Of a stretch of DNA of 64,000 bases, positions 1 to 8,434 are shown piece after piece (positions within the stretch are counted from its first letter, which is position 1; each line of letters starts with the position of its first letter). The position numbers and the translations under genes are program-made. This DNA comes from Ruminobacter sp. (GTDB lineage Bacteria; Pseudomonadota; Gammaproteobacteria; Enterobacterales; Succinivibrionaceae): NCBI GenBank assembly GCA_017940385.1, contig JAGAYS010000017.1, forward strand, positions 27,797 to 91,796, read 5' to 3'. The notes beneath the pieces are model-generated. The model ran no database searches, was not told where the DNA came from, and saw nothing but the letters and a program-made list of their open reading frames with translations.

Positions 1-518
1 CTGAGGGGGATCTCATTGGAGGCGACCACCATGCTCCGCAGCGGAGCTGAAACTATCCTGTTGCCGTTATGATAGGTTCTCTCGTTGATAAGGGTAAGAA
101 GAGTGTTCAGTACGGCCGGAGATGACTTCCAAATTTCGTCAAGAAAGGCAAAATCCGCATCGGCAAGATACCCTGCTGTTTTTCTTTCGTACTCATCCTG
201 CTTAAGCTTTGAAATGCTTATCGGGCCGAAAAGCTCCTCAGGAGTACAGAACCTGTGCATCAGATGCTCAAAGTACCTGCCGCCACCTGCAAAGATTTCA
301 TTAAGTCTGCGGCAGATTTTACTCTTTGCGGTTCCCGGAGGTCCGTACAGAAAGGTATTAAGTCCGCACAGTGTAGCGAGAACCGACGATCTTACGGTAT
401 CCGTTCTGTCGGTCAGCCCGTCAGCCACAAGCTCGGTCAGCCGTCTTATTCTGCGCTTTAAGGAAAGAGAAACTTGTGAGTTGTTATCAGCAGCCGCTGA
501 TTTGGAACCTGATTCCAT
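1..518 (-). CDS. ravA: RavA-type MoxR AAA+ ATPase, N-terminal part (cut by window edge)
   Basis: The minus-strand reading from an ATG at 518 gives about 172 residues before the window ends. A Walker A motif (GPPGTAKS) lies near residue 60. It is followed by an RFCTPEELFGPISI stretch and a Walker B motif (FLDEIWKSSP), then LNTLLTLINER, the pattern of the RavA/MoxR ATPase subfamily. The start is supported by a GGAGGG ribosome-binding site 4 bases upstream. In enterobacteria RavA is about 500 residues and acts with the VWA protein ViaA and the lysine decarboxylase LdcI in stress and respiratory maturation. Whether a viaA gene follows cannot be seen here. The family assignment is strong; the cellular role is inferred. 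Confidence 0.85.
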   Translation of the reverse strand, partial: MESGSKSAAADNNSQVSLSLKRRIRRLTELVADGLTDRTDTVRSSVLATLCGLNTFLYGPPGTAKSKICRRLNEIFAGGGRYFEHLMHRFCTPEELFGPISISKLKQDEYERKTAGYLADADFAFLDEIWKSSPAVLNTLLTLINERTYHNGNRIVSAPLRSMVVASNEIPL

Positions 519-975
519 AATCCCTCCGGTCGGTATGACGTTCCCGGAAAATATACGCCCCTCCTCCGGCATGCATATATACCGGAAGAAAGCGGATCGT
601 AAGCAGCAACATGCCGAATTTCTTCCTGACAGGGAGGAAAAACCAACCACATGACTCTGACGAAAAAGACTCCGTCCGGGAACAGTCTTATTAATGGATA
701 CAAACAATTATTATGGGATTATACATCTTAAGATAATTCGGGTCTGAGATCCCCGTCGAAGGGTTCGTGAATCACCTAAAGCTGATTGTCGACAGCCAGG
801 CAACCCTTGAAAAATAACGGATTGAGGCACTCTCGTTCATGACAAAACAGGCGTAAACGCAAAATATGCCACATAATTATTATCTTTTATTTAACATGAG
901 ATTAACACGTGAAAAATCAAACTGAACTTGACGGAACGGTGTCGTCCTGAATGCAGCCGGTCTCCGGCAGCATGA
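519..975. other. Intergenic region upstream of ravA
   Basis: No convincing gene. It holds the ravA ribosome-binding site. At about 764-814 a 7-bp inverted repeat (AAGGGTT / AACCCTT) encloses a loop of about 37 bases, with no T-run on either strand. The repeat may be a small structured element or chance. Confidence 0.4.
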
Positions 976-1185
976 CTATGTCGGGCAGGCTCCGGTACAG
1001 ACGCGACATCTGTTGCAGCCGTGTTTTCTGCGGGATGTTGACCGGACGTCCTTTCCCTCAGATCTCAGCCTTCTTATTTCACGTGCGGTAAGCAACATAA
1101 GCTCCTGAGCCTCATCGGGATTAACGGATTTATCCCTGAATGCGGCCTTCTGCTTTCTCGGCTTACGGATTATTTCACCGTCCAC
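976..1185 (-). CDS. Short protein ending in a CxxCxxCxxxCP motif
   Basis: A 69-residue reading frame downstream of uvrC. The GTG start at 1185 has GGGAG 8 bases upstream; an ATG at 1236 in the same frame would add 17 residues but has a weaker site. The body is basic and helical in character (RKPRKQK, then LLTAREIRRLRSEGKD). The last 13 residues contain C-x2-C-x2-C-x3-C-P, exactly the spacing of a bacterial-type [4Fe-4S] ferredoxin motif, but there is no second motif and no ferredoxin fold around it. I do not recognise the family. It could be a small metal- or cluster-binding protein, or a chance frame. The Cys motif and the ribosome-binding site are the only positive evidence. Confidence 0.35.
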   Translation of the reverse strand: MDGEIIRKPRKQKAAFRDKSVNPDEAQELMLLTAREIRRLRSEGKDVRSTSRRKHGCNRCRVCTGACPT

Positions 1186-1331
1186 TGCAGCTCTCCCAAA
1201 ATACTGAATGCGAACCTGACCGGGAAGGTTCCTCATGTTTCCACGAGGCGGAACACTCCCTTACTCTTATCTTATAACACAAAAAACACCGTTCTGACAG
1301 CATGAAAGCGTACGACAGTCCCGGGAACGCG

Positions 1332-3164
1332 TCACCCGTGAAGCCACTCATAAATCTGTTCCGCAAGTTTTCGGCTGATCCCTGGAACCTTGCTGATTTC
1401 ATCCGCACTTGCCCTAAGAAGCTCCTGCATGCCACCCATGTGTTTAAGCAGGGCCTGACGGCGTACGGAACCCACACCCGGAATATCCTGAAGCCTTGAG
1501 GTTACCCGGCTCTTTTCCCTGCGGTGTCTGTGTCCGGTTATGGCAAAACGGTGGGATTCGTCTCTTATGTGCAGCACCAGCTGCAGTGCCGGATTATCAA
1601 GGGTGAGATTATATTCCTCATGAGTGTATCCGGTTATCAGTGTTTCAAGTCCGGGTTTACGGCCTTCCCCCTTTGCTACGCCGATAAGAAAGGGAGGCAT
1701 GACGTCGGTAACGTCCCTGAATATTTCACCAATCATGCGTTCAGCCTCATGCAGCTGCCCCATTCCGCCGTCAATAAACAGAACCTGCGGAACCTTTCCG
1801 TCCGCGGTAATACCTCTGAACCTTCTCGTAAGAGCCTGATGCATGGCCGCGAAATCGTCCCCCGGCGTAATCCCCTCGATGTTGAATCTGCGGTATTCCG
1901 AAGTGTCCGGCCCCTCACGGTTAAATACCACGCAGGATGCCACGGTAAGCTCACCCATGGTATGGGAAATATCAAAGCACTCCATACGTTCTACATCGGA
2001 CAGTCCGAAAAGCTCCTCGAAACATTCGATTCTTTCAGCCATGGTATTCTCATGGGCAAGTCTTGATCTGAGTGAAGCTTCCGCATTGGCCCTGGCAAGA
2101 CGCAGATAGCCCGCACGTTCACCTCTGACGGTTGCCGTAAGTCTGACGTTTTTGGAAAGGGTTCTGTTCAGGGCCTCTTCGATTTCCCTGATGTTTTCAG
2201 GTTCAGCCGAAAGAATAATTTCATCCGGAATACTGCGTCCATGCCGGTCGATAAGATAAAACTGGCCGATAAATGACTCCAGCAGATATTCGGGCGAATT
2301 ATCGGCCGGCATTTTTGGAAAATAGCTTCTGGTTCCGAGGATCTTCCCGGTTCTGATAAACAGCACGTGCACACAGGCCAGGCCGTCCTCAACCGCACAT
2401 CCGAGGATATCAAGATCGCTTGATATTTCGCCGCTGACGCTCTGCTGCTCCTGAACCTTGCGCAGGTTTGTCAGCTGATCCCTGAACTTAATGGCTTTTT
2501 CAAAATCCAGATTTGCGGAAGCGGCATCCATCTCTTCAACCAGATCATTCAGAAGTTGCTGATTTTTTCCCTGCAGAAAAAGACGGCAGAGATGAACCTG
2601 TCTGGCATACTCCGCGTCATCACAGATCTCCGGCACGCACGGAGCCATGCATCTGCCCATCTGGTACATGAGGCACGGCCTTTTCCTGTTTCTGTATACG
2701 GTGTCACTGCACTGTCTTACGGGAAATATCTTCTGCAGAAGACGCAGAGACTCGCGCACGGCTCCCGAACTCGGATACGGTCCGAAATAGGTTCCCCGGC
2801 TTTTTTTGGCTCCGCGATGGGATGAAATCCTGGGATGTTTTTCATCGGTGAGGAGAATATATGGATATGACTTGTCGTCCTTAAGGAGAATATTGTATTT
2901 CGGCTGATACTGCTTAATAAGATTGCATTCCAGGATAAGCGCATCAGTTTCGGAAAAAGTGACGGTGAATTCGATATGATCAATGAGAGAAACCAGCTTT
3001 GCCGTCTTGACGTTCGGCAGATCCTTCATGAAATACTGGCCGAGACGCTTTCGGAGATCCTTCGCCTTACCGATGTAGATAATCACGCCGTCACTGTTAA
3101 ACATGCGGTACACGCCGCTCTGATGCGGTACCGTTGCCAGAAAGGCCTCACTGTCAAAACTCAT
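1332..3164 (-). CDS. uvrC: Excinuclease ABC subunit C
   Basis: UvrC makes the two incisions around a DNA lesion in nucleotide excision repair after UvrA/UvrB loading. At 610 residues it matches the E. coli length. The N-terminal GIY-YIG nuclease domain is clear (SGVYRMF, then IIYIGKAKDLRKRL, residues about 15-50). A UVR motif that contacts UvrB lies near residues 205-240. The RNase H-like C-terminal nuclease region carries ECFDISHTMGE and LFIDGGMGQ, and a helix-hairpin-helix pair ends the protein (LQDIPGVGSVRRQALLKHMG). In E. coli uvrC lies directly downstream of uvrY. Here uvrY is about 4 kb away, with a transporter and an opposite-strand FUSC pair between them, so that coupling has been lost. 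Confidence 0.97.
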   Translation of the reverse strand: MSFDSEAFLATVPHQSGVYRMFNSDGVIIYIGKAKDLRKRLGQYFMKDLPNVKTAKLVSLIDHIEFTVTFSETDALILECNLIKQYQPKYNILLKDDKSYPYILLTDEKHPRISSHRGAKKSRGTYFGPYPSSGAVRESLRLLQKIFPVRQCSDTVYRNRKRPCLMYQMGRCMAPCVPEICDDAEYARQVHLCRLFLQGKNQQLLNDLVEEMDAASANLDFEKAIKFRDQLTNLRKVQEQQSVSGEISSDLDILGCAVEDGLACVHVLFIRTGKILGTRSYFPKMPADNSPEYLLESFIGQFYLIDRHGRSIPDEIILSAEPENIREIEEALNRTLSKNVRLTATVRGERAGYLRLARANAEASLRSRLAHENTMAERIECFEELFGLSDVERMECFDISHTMGELTVASCVVFNREGPDTSEYRRFNIEGITPGDDFAAMHQALTRRFRGITADGKVPQVLFIDGGMGQLHEAERMIGEIFRDVTDVMPPFLIGVAKGEGRKPGLETLITGYTHEEYNLTLDNPALQLVLHIRDESHRFAITGHRHRREKSRVTSRLQDIPGVGSVRRQALLKHMGGMQELLRASADEISKVPGISRKLAEQIYEWLHG

Positions 3165-3277
3165 GTTCGTGTCCGTCCACGCCGTTAAAACACATCCGTA
3201 ACAACCGGTTTCCGTAGGCGCCCGTCACGGAGACTGTCCGGGCGTCTGTCACTTACGTATCCGACCATTACCGGTCT

Positions 3278-4657
3278 TTACATCACAAACTGGCTTACCA
3301 TGATGACCATAATCAGCACCGGAACGATGTATTTGATTATGAAAAGGAACATACTTGACCACTTGAATCTGAATGTTCCGCCGCTGGTGATTTCGTCTAT
3401 GACGTCATTTCTCTTCATTACCCAGCCTACAAAAATGGCAGAGCCAAGACCGGTAAGCGGAAGAATAATCTTAGAGGTTGTGTAGTCCAGAAAATCAACA
3501 AGATTCATGCCGAACGGTCTTATAAAATCCCACGGGCCGAGAGAAAGAGACGCAACGCACGCAATGATCAGTGAAGAAACGGATATTAACGTTGCGGACT
3601 TCTTTCTTGAATACCCTATCTTTTCCTGAACGAAGGCAGTAGCCACCTCATGCAGAAACATTGCTGAAGTTACGGCAGCCACAAAGAGAATGAAATAGAA
3701 AAGAGTCGGCACGAACCAGGTCAGAAACGCACTGCCGGATAATGCGGTGCTGAACACTTCCGGGAGCGACACAAACACCAGTCCGGCTCCGCTTGAAGGT
3801 GACAGTCCCGGAACGGAAAACACCGCCGGGAAAATTATCAGACCGGCAAGGATCGCAACCATGGTGTCAAGTCCGCCAACGGTGAGAGCCGTGCGGTTCA
3901 GATTTACGTTACGGCCGAAATATGATGCGTAGGTAACAAGACCCATACCTATGGAGAAAGAGTAGAAACACTGACCGAGGGCTGAAAGACAGACGCTTGG
4001 GGAAACCTGCTTCGGATCAAAGTCAAACAGAAATCTGTAGCCTTCCTCAGCACCAGGCATGAACATGGCAACAACTGTCAGCACCAGCAGGATGATAAAA
4101 AGTGCCGGCATAAGGAACTTTGACGATCTCTCAATCCCCTTTTCGACACCGGCCTGAATGATGAAATGGATAATCCCCATTGTTACCGCCGTGCAGATAA
4201 TAGGCCAGTACGGATCAGTGGTAAAGCCGGTAAACAGATCCTTAAAGTGAACTCCGGCGCCGCCTGCGGTGAGCTCTCCGGTAAGGCTCAGAACAAAATA
4301 GTACAAAACCCAGGCAACGATAATCACGTAATAACAGAAAATGGCGAATGCAACCAGGGAAGACCCCATGCCGACGATCCACCATCTGCTTCCCGGGGCA
4401 AGCTCGGTATAGGCACGGCCGACATTAGCCCTGGCCCTGCGTCCTATTACAAACTCAGACAGGAGCAGCGGTACGCCGAACAGCAGAATAATACCCATGT
4501 ATACGAGAAGAAAAGCCGAACCGCCGTTTTCTCCGACCTGTGTCGGAAAACGCCAGATATTACCCAGACCGACGGCGGAGCCCGCAACGGCAAGAAGCCC
4601 TCCGAGTTTAGAAACGAACGCGGCTCTTGAGTGCTGTGCAACCGTGTTATTAGACAT
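3278..4657 (-). CDS. Sodium-dependent symporter of the NSS/SNF family
   Basis: A 459-residue inner-membrane transporter with a typical bacterial NSS N terminus: AAFVSKLGGLLAVAGSAVGLG, NIWRFPTQVGENGGSAF in TM1, then FGVPLLLSEFVIGRR. The NIWRFP signature contributes the Na+ and substrate sites in LeuT-fold proteins. About 11-12 hydrophobic segments are visible. Members move amino acids or related small amines with Na+; the substrate cannot be told from sequence. A good ribosome-binding site (TTGGAG, 7-8 bases before ATG) supports the start. It appears monocistronic. The short gap to uvrC holds a GC hairpin (about 3217-3248) without a U-tract. Confidence 0.93.
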   Translation of the reverse strand: MSNNTVAQHSRAAFVSKLGGLLAVAGSAVGLGNIWRFPTQVGENGGSAFLLVYMGIILLFGVPLLLSEFVIGRRARANVGRAYTELAPGSRWWIVGMGSSLVAFAIFCYYVIIVAWVLYYFVLSLTGELTAGGAGVHFKDLFTGFTTDPYWPIICTAVTMGIIHFIIQAGVEKGIERSSKFLMPALFIILLVLTVVAMFMPGAEEGYRFLFDFDPKQVSPSVCLSALGQCFYSFSIGMGLVTYASYFGRNVNLNRTALTVGGLDTMVAILAGLIIFPAVFSVPGLSPSSGAGLVFVSLPEVFSTALSGSAFLTWFVPTLFYFILFVAAVTSAMFLHEVATAFVQEKIGYSRKKSATLISVSSLIIACVASLSLGPWDFIRPFGMNLVDFLDYTTSKIILPLTGLGSAIFVGWVMKRNDVIDEITSGGTFRFKWSSMFLFIIKYIVPVLIMVIMVSQFVM

Positions 4658-5144
4658 TATTTACTCCAATAAAAATATCTTTTTAAATTATGCTCTTACT
4701 GCCTGATTATTCATTTTTCCGGACTGATTAGCGCAGAATCCGCGGATCGTAATGAAGCTTTGGTCCCCGATATCACTTCAGACCGGAATATACCTTGTCA
4801 TAATCCATTAATTATAACATTCCTTCACTCTTATGACATCAGCTTACTGACGTCATTCACGAGCAGAATAACATATACTGCATGTATGACCTCTTTCCGC
4901 CCGAACGGGAAATTCCGTTCCGGCATCCCAGTTCCACCGAAAATATGAACGGTTTTTATCAGCAGAATTACCTTTTACCGTTAAAAACAGTCCCAAATAA
5001 AGCCTCAGATCCCGTTATTGCATCATAAAATGAGCAAACCACGGACGTAAATCGGATTATTATACGGTTTATTTGATTTTTGTGCCTGCGTTACATAGAA
5101 TTGAGGTATGGAGACCAATCTGCAACCAATGACCGGACAAAGCC
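4658..5144. other. Divergent promoter region between NSS transporter and FUSC pair
   Basis: AT-rich spacer between oppositely transcribed genes. No open frame here is convincing. It carries the forward promoter listed at 5073-5101. The reverse promoter for the transporter must also lie here but is not sharply recognisable. Confidence 0.6.
5073..5101 (+). promoter_or_regulatory. Sigma-70-type promoter for the FUSC pair
   Basis: TTGATT, a 17-base spacer and TAGAAT lie upstream of the first FUSC gene. The predicted transcript start is near 5108, giving a leader of about 37 bases. Seen by eye only. Confidence 0.5.
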
Positions 5145-6152
5145 ATGCTTGGAATAACTGACTACATCCGAAACGATCTGGAAGGCGTATACACCGCTGA
5201 ACTTCTCCGCGGTGCCATCAGCATGTTTTTTGCGGTTATTCTGACTCAGATTCTGGAACTGGGCGAAGCCCGGGCATATATTCTCATTGTGGCGCTTAAC
5301 GGTCTGAGATCAATGACCGGAGAAACGCTTCCGCGCAGACTGCTTAACATAATAATAAGTCTGTTTCTTCTCGTCGGCACAATCGGACTAAGCATCTGGT
5401 ACGGACACAACCACATGTACCTTGCACAGACCGTCACCGCCATCGTGCTTTCTTCGGCAACCGTTTACGCTCTTGCCGGACACAAATCCGCTTCGGGAAC
5501 GATCATGTTCATGAGCGTTTTTAACATCGTTAATTTCGGCATGGGCCTCCTCGACGTGAATCACGAGGTGAATCCGGCAAACTTCTCCGTTGCCGCCGGT
5601 TGCGGCTCACTATGCGTAATAACCTCGGTGCTTGCGGTACCGGTTCTTAAATTTCACTGGTGTCTGCTGATTAATCACTGCTTCTATCACGATCTGAAGC
5701 TCTACGCACGCATGATGTGCCGTTCCAGCTACTATGACTCATTTTCTGACCTCAGCGAAAAATCCAAAAACAGGCTGCTGATGCTGCAGAGCTCCCTCTA
5801 CAACATAACCAAACACGTTGACGATCCAGAGAGACGGGAAAGATACGTGAAAATTCTGAACGGCGTGGTTCTCATAACCTACTGGCCGACCACCGACACC
5901 GACAGCGTTCACGTGGCACACATAAACAGTCTGAGAAACAGTATCTTCAAACTCATGTACGGTCTGCTTTCCGCAGGGTCTGACGCTGACGTGAAAACCG
6001 CCGTCGATGAACTTAACTTCTTCCGTCTGAATCTGGCCATGGTGCCTGACGATCCCTTCTGCAACGGTGAAATGAAAAGACATGCGGGAGAAGTAATAGA
6101 AGCCATTACCGAACTAAAAATGAGGGAAATCAAAAATGCCTCATCAGAATAA
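5145..6152 (+). CDS. FUSC-family half-transporter, first gene
   Basis: 335 residues. About six hydrophobic segments lie in the first 175 residues (for example LLRGAISMFFAVILTQIL and LLNIIISLFLLVGTIGLSIW). A mostly helical cytoplasmic C-terminal region of about 160 residues follows. This is the arrangement of one half of a FUSC protein (the YccS/AaeB aromatic-acid efflux superfamily). Usual family members are 650-720 residues, with two TM bundles in one chain. Here the second bundle is a separate gene that starts 17 bases before this one ends, so the two are probably translationally coupled and assemble together. The likely role is export of small aromatic or organic acids, inferred from the family only. 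This N-terminal half is less conserved than its partner. Confidence 0.7.
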   Translation: MLGITDYIRNDLEGVYTAELLRGAISMFFAVILTQILELGEARAYILIVALNGLRSMTGETLPRRLLNIIISLFLLVGTIGLSIWYGHNHMYLAQTVTAIVLSSATVYALAGHKSASGTIMFMSVFNIVNFGMGLLDVNHEVNPANFSVAAGCGSLCVITSVLAVPVLKFHWCLLINHCFYHDLKLYARMMCRSSYYDSFSDLSEKSKNRLLMLQSSLYNITKHVDDPERRERYVKILNGVVLITYWPTTDTDSVHVAHINSLRNSIFKLMYGLLSAGSDADVKTAVDELNFFRLNLAMVPDDPFCNGEMKRHAGEVIEAITELKMREIKNASSE

Positions 6153-7194
6153 AAGTCCGCTTAAGGCGCAAATTAAGGTCATGGCCGTGTCAATGCTGAT
6201 TGCGGAGCTTGCCGCATGGGCGTATCCGGTGGATCAGAGCTTCTGGATACCGCTCACCACCTTCTGCGTCTGTCTCTACATCGACACGCCTCTTACGGCC
6301 CTGAGAAGAACGGTTCACCGCATAGGCGGAAGCATCTGCGGCGTTATCATCGCAGGTCTCATATGTCTGCTTTTTCCAAGCGAATCCGGACTCATGACGT
6401 TTCTGGTGATATTTGCGGGGCTTACCCTGTGGAGCCGGGCTTTCACCTCGCTTTACTATCTTTTTGTGTCCTGCATAACCGCCGCAACCATCATGCTTCT
6501 GGCCATTCTCATGAGACACACCGCCCTGACACCTAACTATCTCATTACGGAAAGGGTCATATTTACCACCATAGGTGCAATCATCTCTCTTGCCGTAAGT
6601 GCCGTGTTCATGCCCGCGACGGAAAAACCCGACATGCTGAGAACATACCGCCATTATCTGACAAGATTCTATCTTGAATACAGACTCTGCATTTACTCTC
6701 TCAGGAATCATCCGGACACTCCTGCGGAAAAGACCGACATCAGGGTAAATGAAATTTTAAAAAGCAGCCGGGTTTATCAGGAAAAGCTTCCGGTATGGCG
6801 CTATGCACTTTTCTTCAACGTATTCATCTTCAGATCCTTTACCAGATTCCTGCACCGCATTCACAAAATGAGAATCCTCAACATGGTTCTTATCTCGAGC
6901 ATCGGAAACCTGCCTGAGGATCTTGACTTCAGCGATGAAATCAAATCCCTTCTTGAAAGAAACAGAATTCTGACCAAGCGCATTCTGCTGAGTCTCATGA
7001 ATCTGGACAGAAAGCGCTGCGAACAGTATCTCAGCGAGCTTCATACGGTAAATAACGAACTGGAGACACTGATGCACGCCCACCGTTCCTGCACCACGAT
7101 CCTCATAGCCGTAAGGGATCTTGAACAGGATATGGTACATCTTAAGAACGGAGCCGTGCAGATCTACCTGGGGTACAGAAATCAGAAATACTGA
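6136..7194 (+). CDS. FUSC-family half-transporter, second gene
   Basis: 352 residues: an N-terminal bundle of about six membrane segments (residues 10-165), then a soluble helical domain. The segment DQSFWIPLTTFCVCLYIDTP followed by RRTVHRIGGSICGVIIAGL is typical of the FUSC/FUSC_2 domain of YccS and AaeB. The gene starts at ATG 6136 inside the end of the previous gene, in another frame. A GAGGGAAATC site before a nearby ATG suggests coupling. A stem-loop with a T-run at 7290-7335 ends the unit. The two proteins together have the length and topology of one normal FUSC exporter. Confidence 0.75.
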   Translation: MPHQNKSPLKAQIKVMAVSMLIAELAAWAYPVDQSFWIPLTTFCVCLYIDTPLTALRRTVHRIGGSICGVIIAGLICLLFPSESGLMTFLVIFAGLTLWSRAFTSLYYLFVSCITAATIMLLAILMRHTALTPNYLITERVIFTTIGAIISLAVSAVFMPATEKPDMLRTYRHYLTRFYLEYRLCIYSLRNHPDTPAEKTDIRVNEILKSSRVYQEKLPVWRYALFFNVFIFRSFTRFLHRIHKMRILNMVLISSIGNLPEDLDFSDEIKSLLERNRILTKRILLSLMNLDRKRCEQYLSELHTVNNELETLMHAHRSCTTILIAVRDLEQDMVHLKNGAVQIYLGYRNQKY

Positions 7195-7289
7195 CAAAAT
7201 AAAGGAAGCATTCAGAATATATAAATATCCGATGACTTAAAGTCATGTTTCATCAGTTGAATAAGCAGATCAGATAAAGCCTAAAAAAG

Positions 7290-7335
7290 CAAACAGATCT
7301 GTCAGGATGAACCATCCTTTACAGATCCGTTTTTG
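7290..7335 (+). terminator. Stem-loop terminator after the FUSC pair
   Basis: AACAGATCTGT pairs with ACAGATCCGTT around an inner AGGATG/CATCCT stem, followed by GTTTTT. A T-rich stretch also lies on the other side, so it may work in both directions between the convergent FUSC and uvrY units. Confidence 0.6.
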
Positions 7336-7365
7336 CGCATAAAGGTAAAAGTATGGTACGGGCCT

Positions 7366-8025
7366 TTACTTTAAGCCGTCAAGTCCGTATCTCAGTGCCA
7401 ATCTGGTAAGTTCAACGTCACCGTTGATTCCCAGCTTCTTAAACACTCTGTATCTGTAACTGTTTACGGTTTTAGGACTTATGGCGAGCCTGTCGGCGAT
7501 CTCGCTCACCTTCATGCCCTGAGAAATCATTGTGCTTATCTGCAGTTCTCTTTCAGCAAGGATCCCAAACGGATTACCGTCGTCTCCGACTTCCTTCTTG
7601 CCGTTTCCCGGGAAGCGTACGAGCGCCATCATCTGGGCGATGTTTGATTCAAGATAGCGATGGCCTGAAAAAACCTCATGAATTGCCTTCAGCATTTCTT
7701 CCGCTGAAGCGCCTTTGGTAAGAAATCCCCATGCACCGGCCTTCATCACCTGACTTGGGATTGGATCGTCAGTGTGAACGGTCAGCATAATAATTCTGGC
7801 CCCCGGATTATAGCGAAGTATTCTTTTTGTAGCCTCTATGCCGTCAATTCCCGGCATATTCATGTCCATGAATATAATGTCACACTGATGCTGTCTGCAC
7901 CACGCAACTGCTGCTTCCCCGCTTGAAGCTTCCCCAACAACGTTGATCCCCGTACATTCTTCTAAAATCTTTTTTATACCTGTTCGTACAAGGTCATGAT
8001 CATCCACTAAAAAAATATTTATCAA
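7366..8025 (-). CDS. uvrY: UvrY/GacA-type response regulator (LuxR-type HTH)
   Basis: 219 residues, collinear with E. coli UvrY. The receiver domain has the acidic pair VDDHD, the phospho-acceptor Asp in FMDMNMPGIDG (about residue 54), the T in MLTVHT and the K in LTKGAS. The C-terminal LuxR-type HTH reads LAERELQI, then LAISPKTVNSYRYRVFKKLG, close to UvrY. Partner kinases are BarA/GacS-type; outputs are usually CsrB/C-type sRNAs controlling CsrA. The start codon is TTG (8025), giving the M-I-N-I N terminus of the family. From memory E. coli uvrY also uses TTG. The ribosome-binding site (TAAGG) is about 10 bases away, so weak initiation may be a conserved control. uvrC is not adjacent. Confidence 0.93.
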   Translation of the reverse strand: MINIFLVDDHDLVRTGIKKILEECTGINVVGEASSGEAAVAWCRQHQCDIIFMDMNMPGIDGIEATKRILRYNPGARIIMLTVHTDDPIPSQVMKAGAWGFLTKGASAEEMLKAIHEVFSGHRYLESNIAQMMALVRFPGNGKKEVGDDGNPFGILAERELQISTMISQGMKVSEIADRLAISPKTVNSYRYRVFKKLGINGDVELTRLALRYGLDGLK

Positions 8026-8434
8026 CTTCTCAGCACCTTACCATAACCAGTTCATTAAAATGATTACGGATTATATTTAACAACTGCCGGAATATCATTT
8101 TTATTATAATCAGTTTATTAATATCCCACACATGGTAACAAGCAAATTATCTCCACTTAAAAGGATAACTTTTTACTAATAATCATTAAACTTAAGCAAT
8201 ATAATTTTTTGAAGTTTAGCAAAATAAAAAATTACTTTTGAGCAGAATGTAAGCGGTTCCACGCTAATCCGCGCATATTTTAACAAAAAAAAGAGACAAG
8301 AGTGCCCTAAATACAGGCATAACAACCTGAGTTATGGTTTTTTGCATATTTTTTGTACTTTTGTTGGATAAAACACAAAAAAAAGAGTGTCACCCGGAAA
8401 GCGACACTCAAATTGCTGGTTAATAAATTCTTGG
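8026..8434. other. AT-rich spacer between the giant gene and uvrY
   Basis: Contains the giant-gene terminator (8377-8409) and must hold the uvrY promoter. A small 5-bp hairpin followed by six Ts (about 8318-8340) faces the plus strand, where there is no gene. No coding signal seen. Confidence 0.5.
8377..8409 (-). terminator. Terminator of the giant gene
   Basis: Perfect 7-bp stem GAGTGTC/GACACTC with an 11-base loop and an eight-base U-tract on the minus strand, 26 bases past the stop codon. Confidence 0.85.

Noticed and set aside
764-814. AAGGGTT/AACCCTT inverted repeat considered as a tRNA or riboswitch
   Set aside because: The loop does not fold into a tRNA cloverleaf, there is no terminator, and nothing downstream suggests a regulated leader.
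4166-4630. Plus-strand frame of 154 codons inside the NSS transporter gene
   Set aside because: It is fully antisense to a well-supported transporter and has no recognisable protein features.
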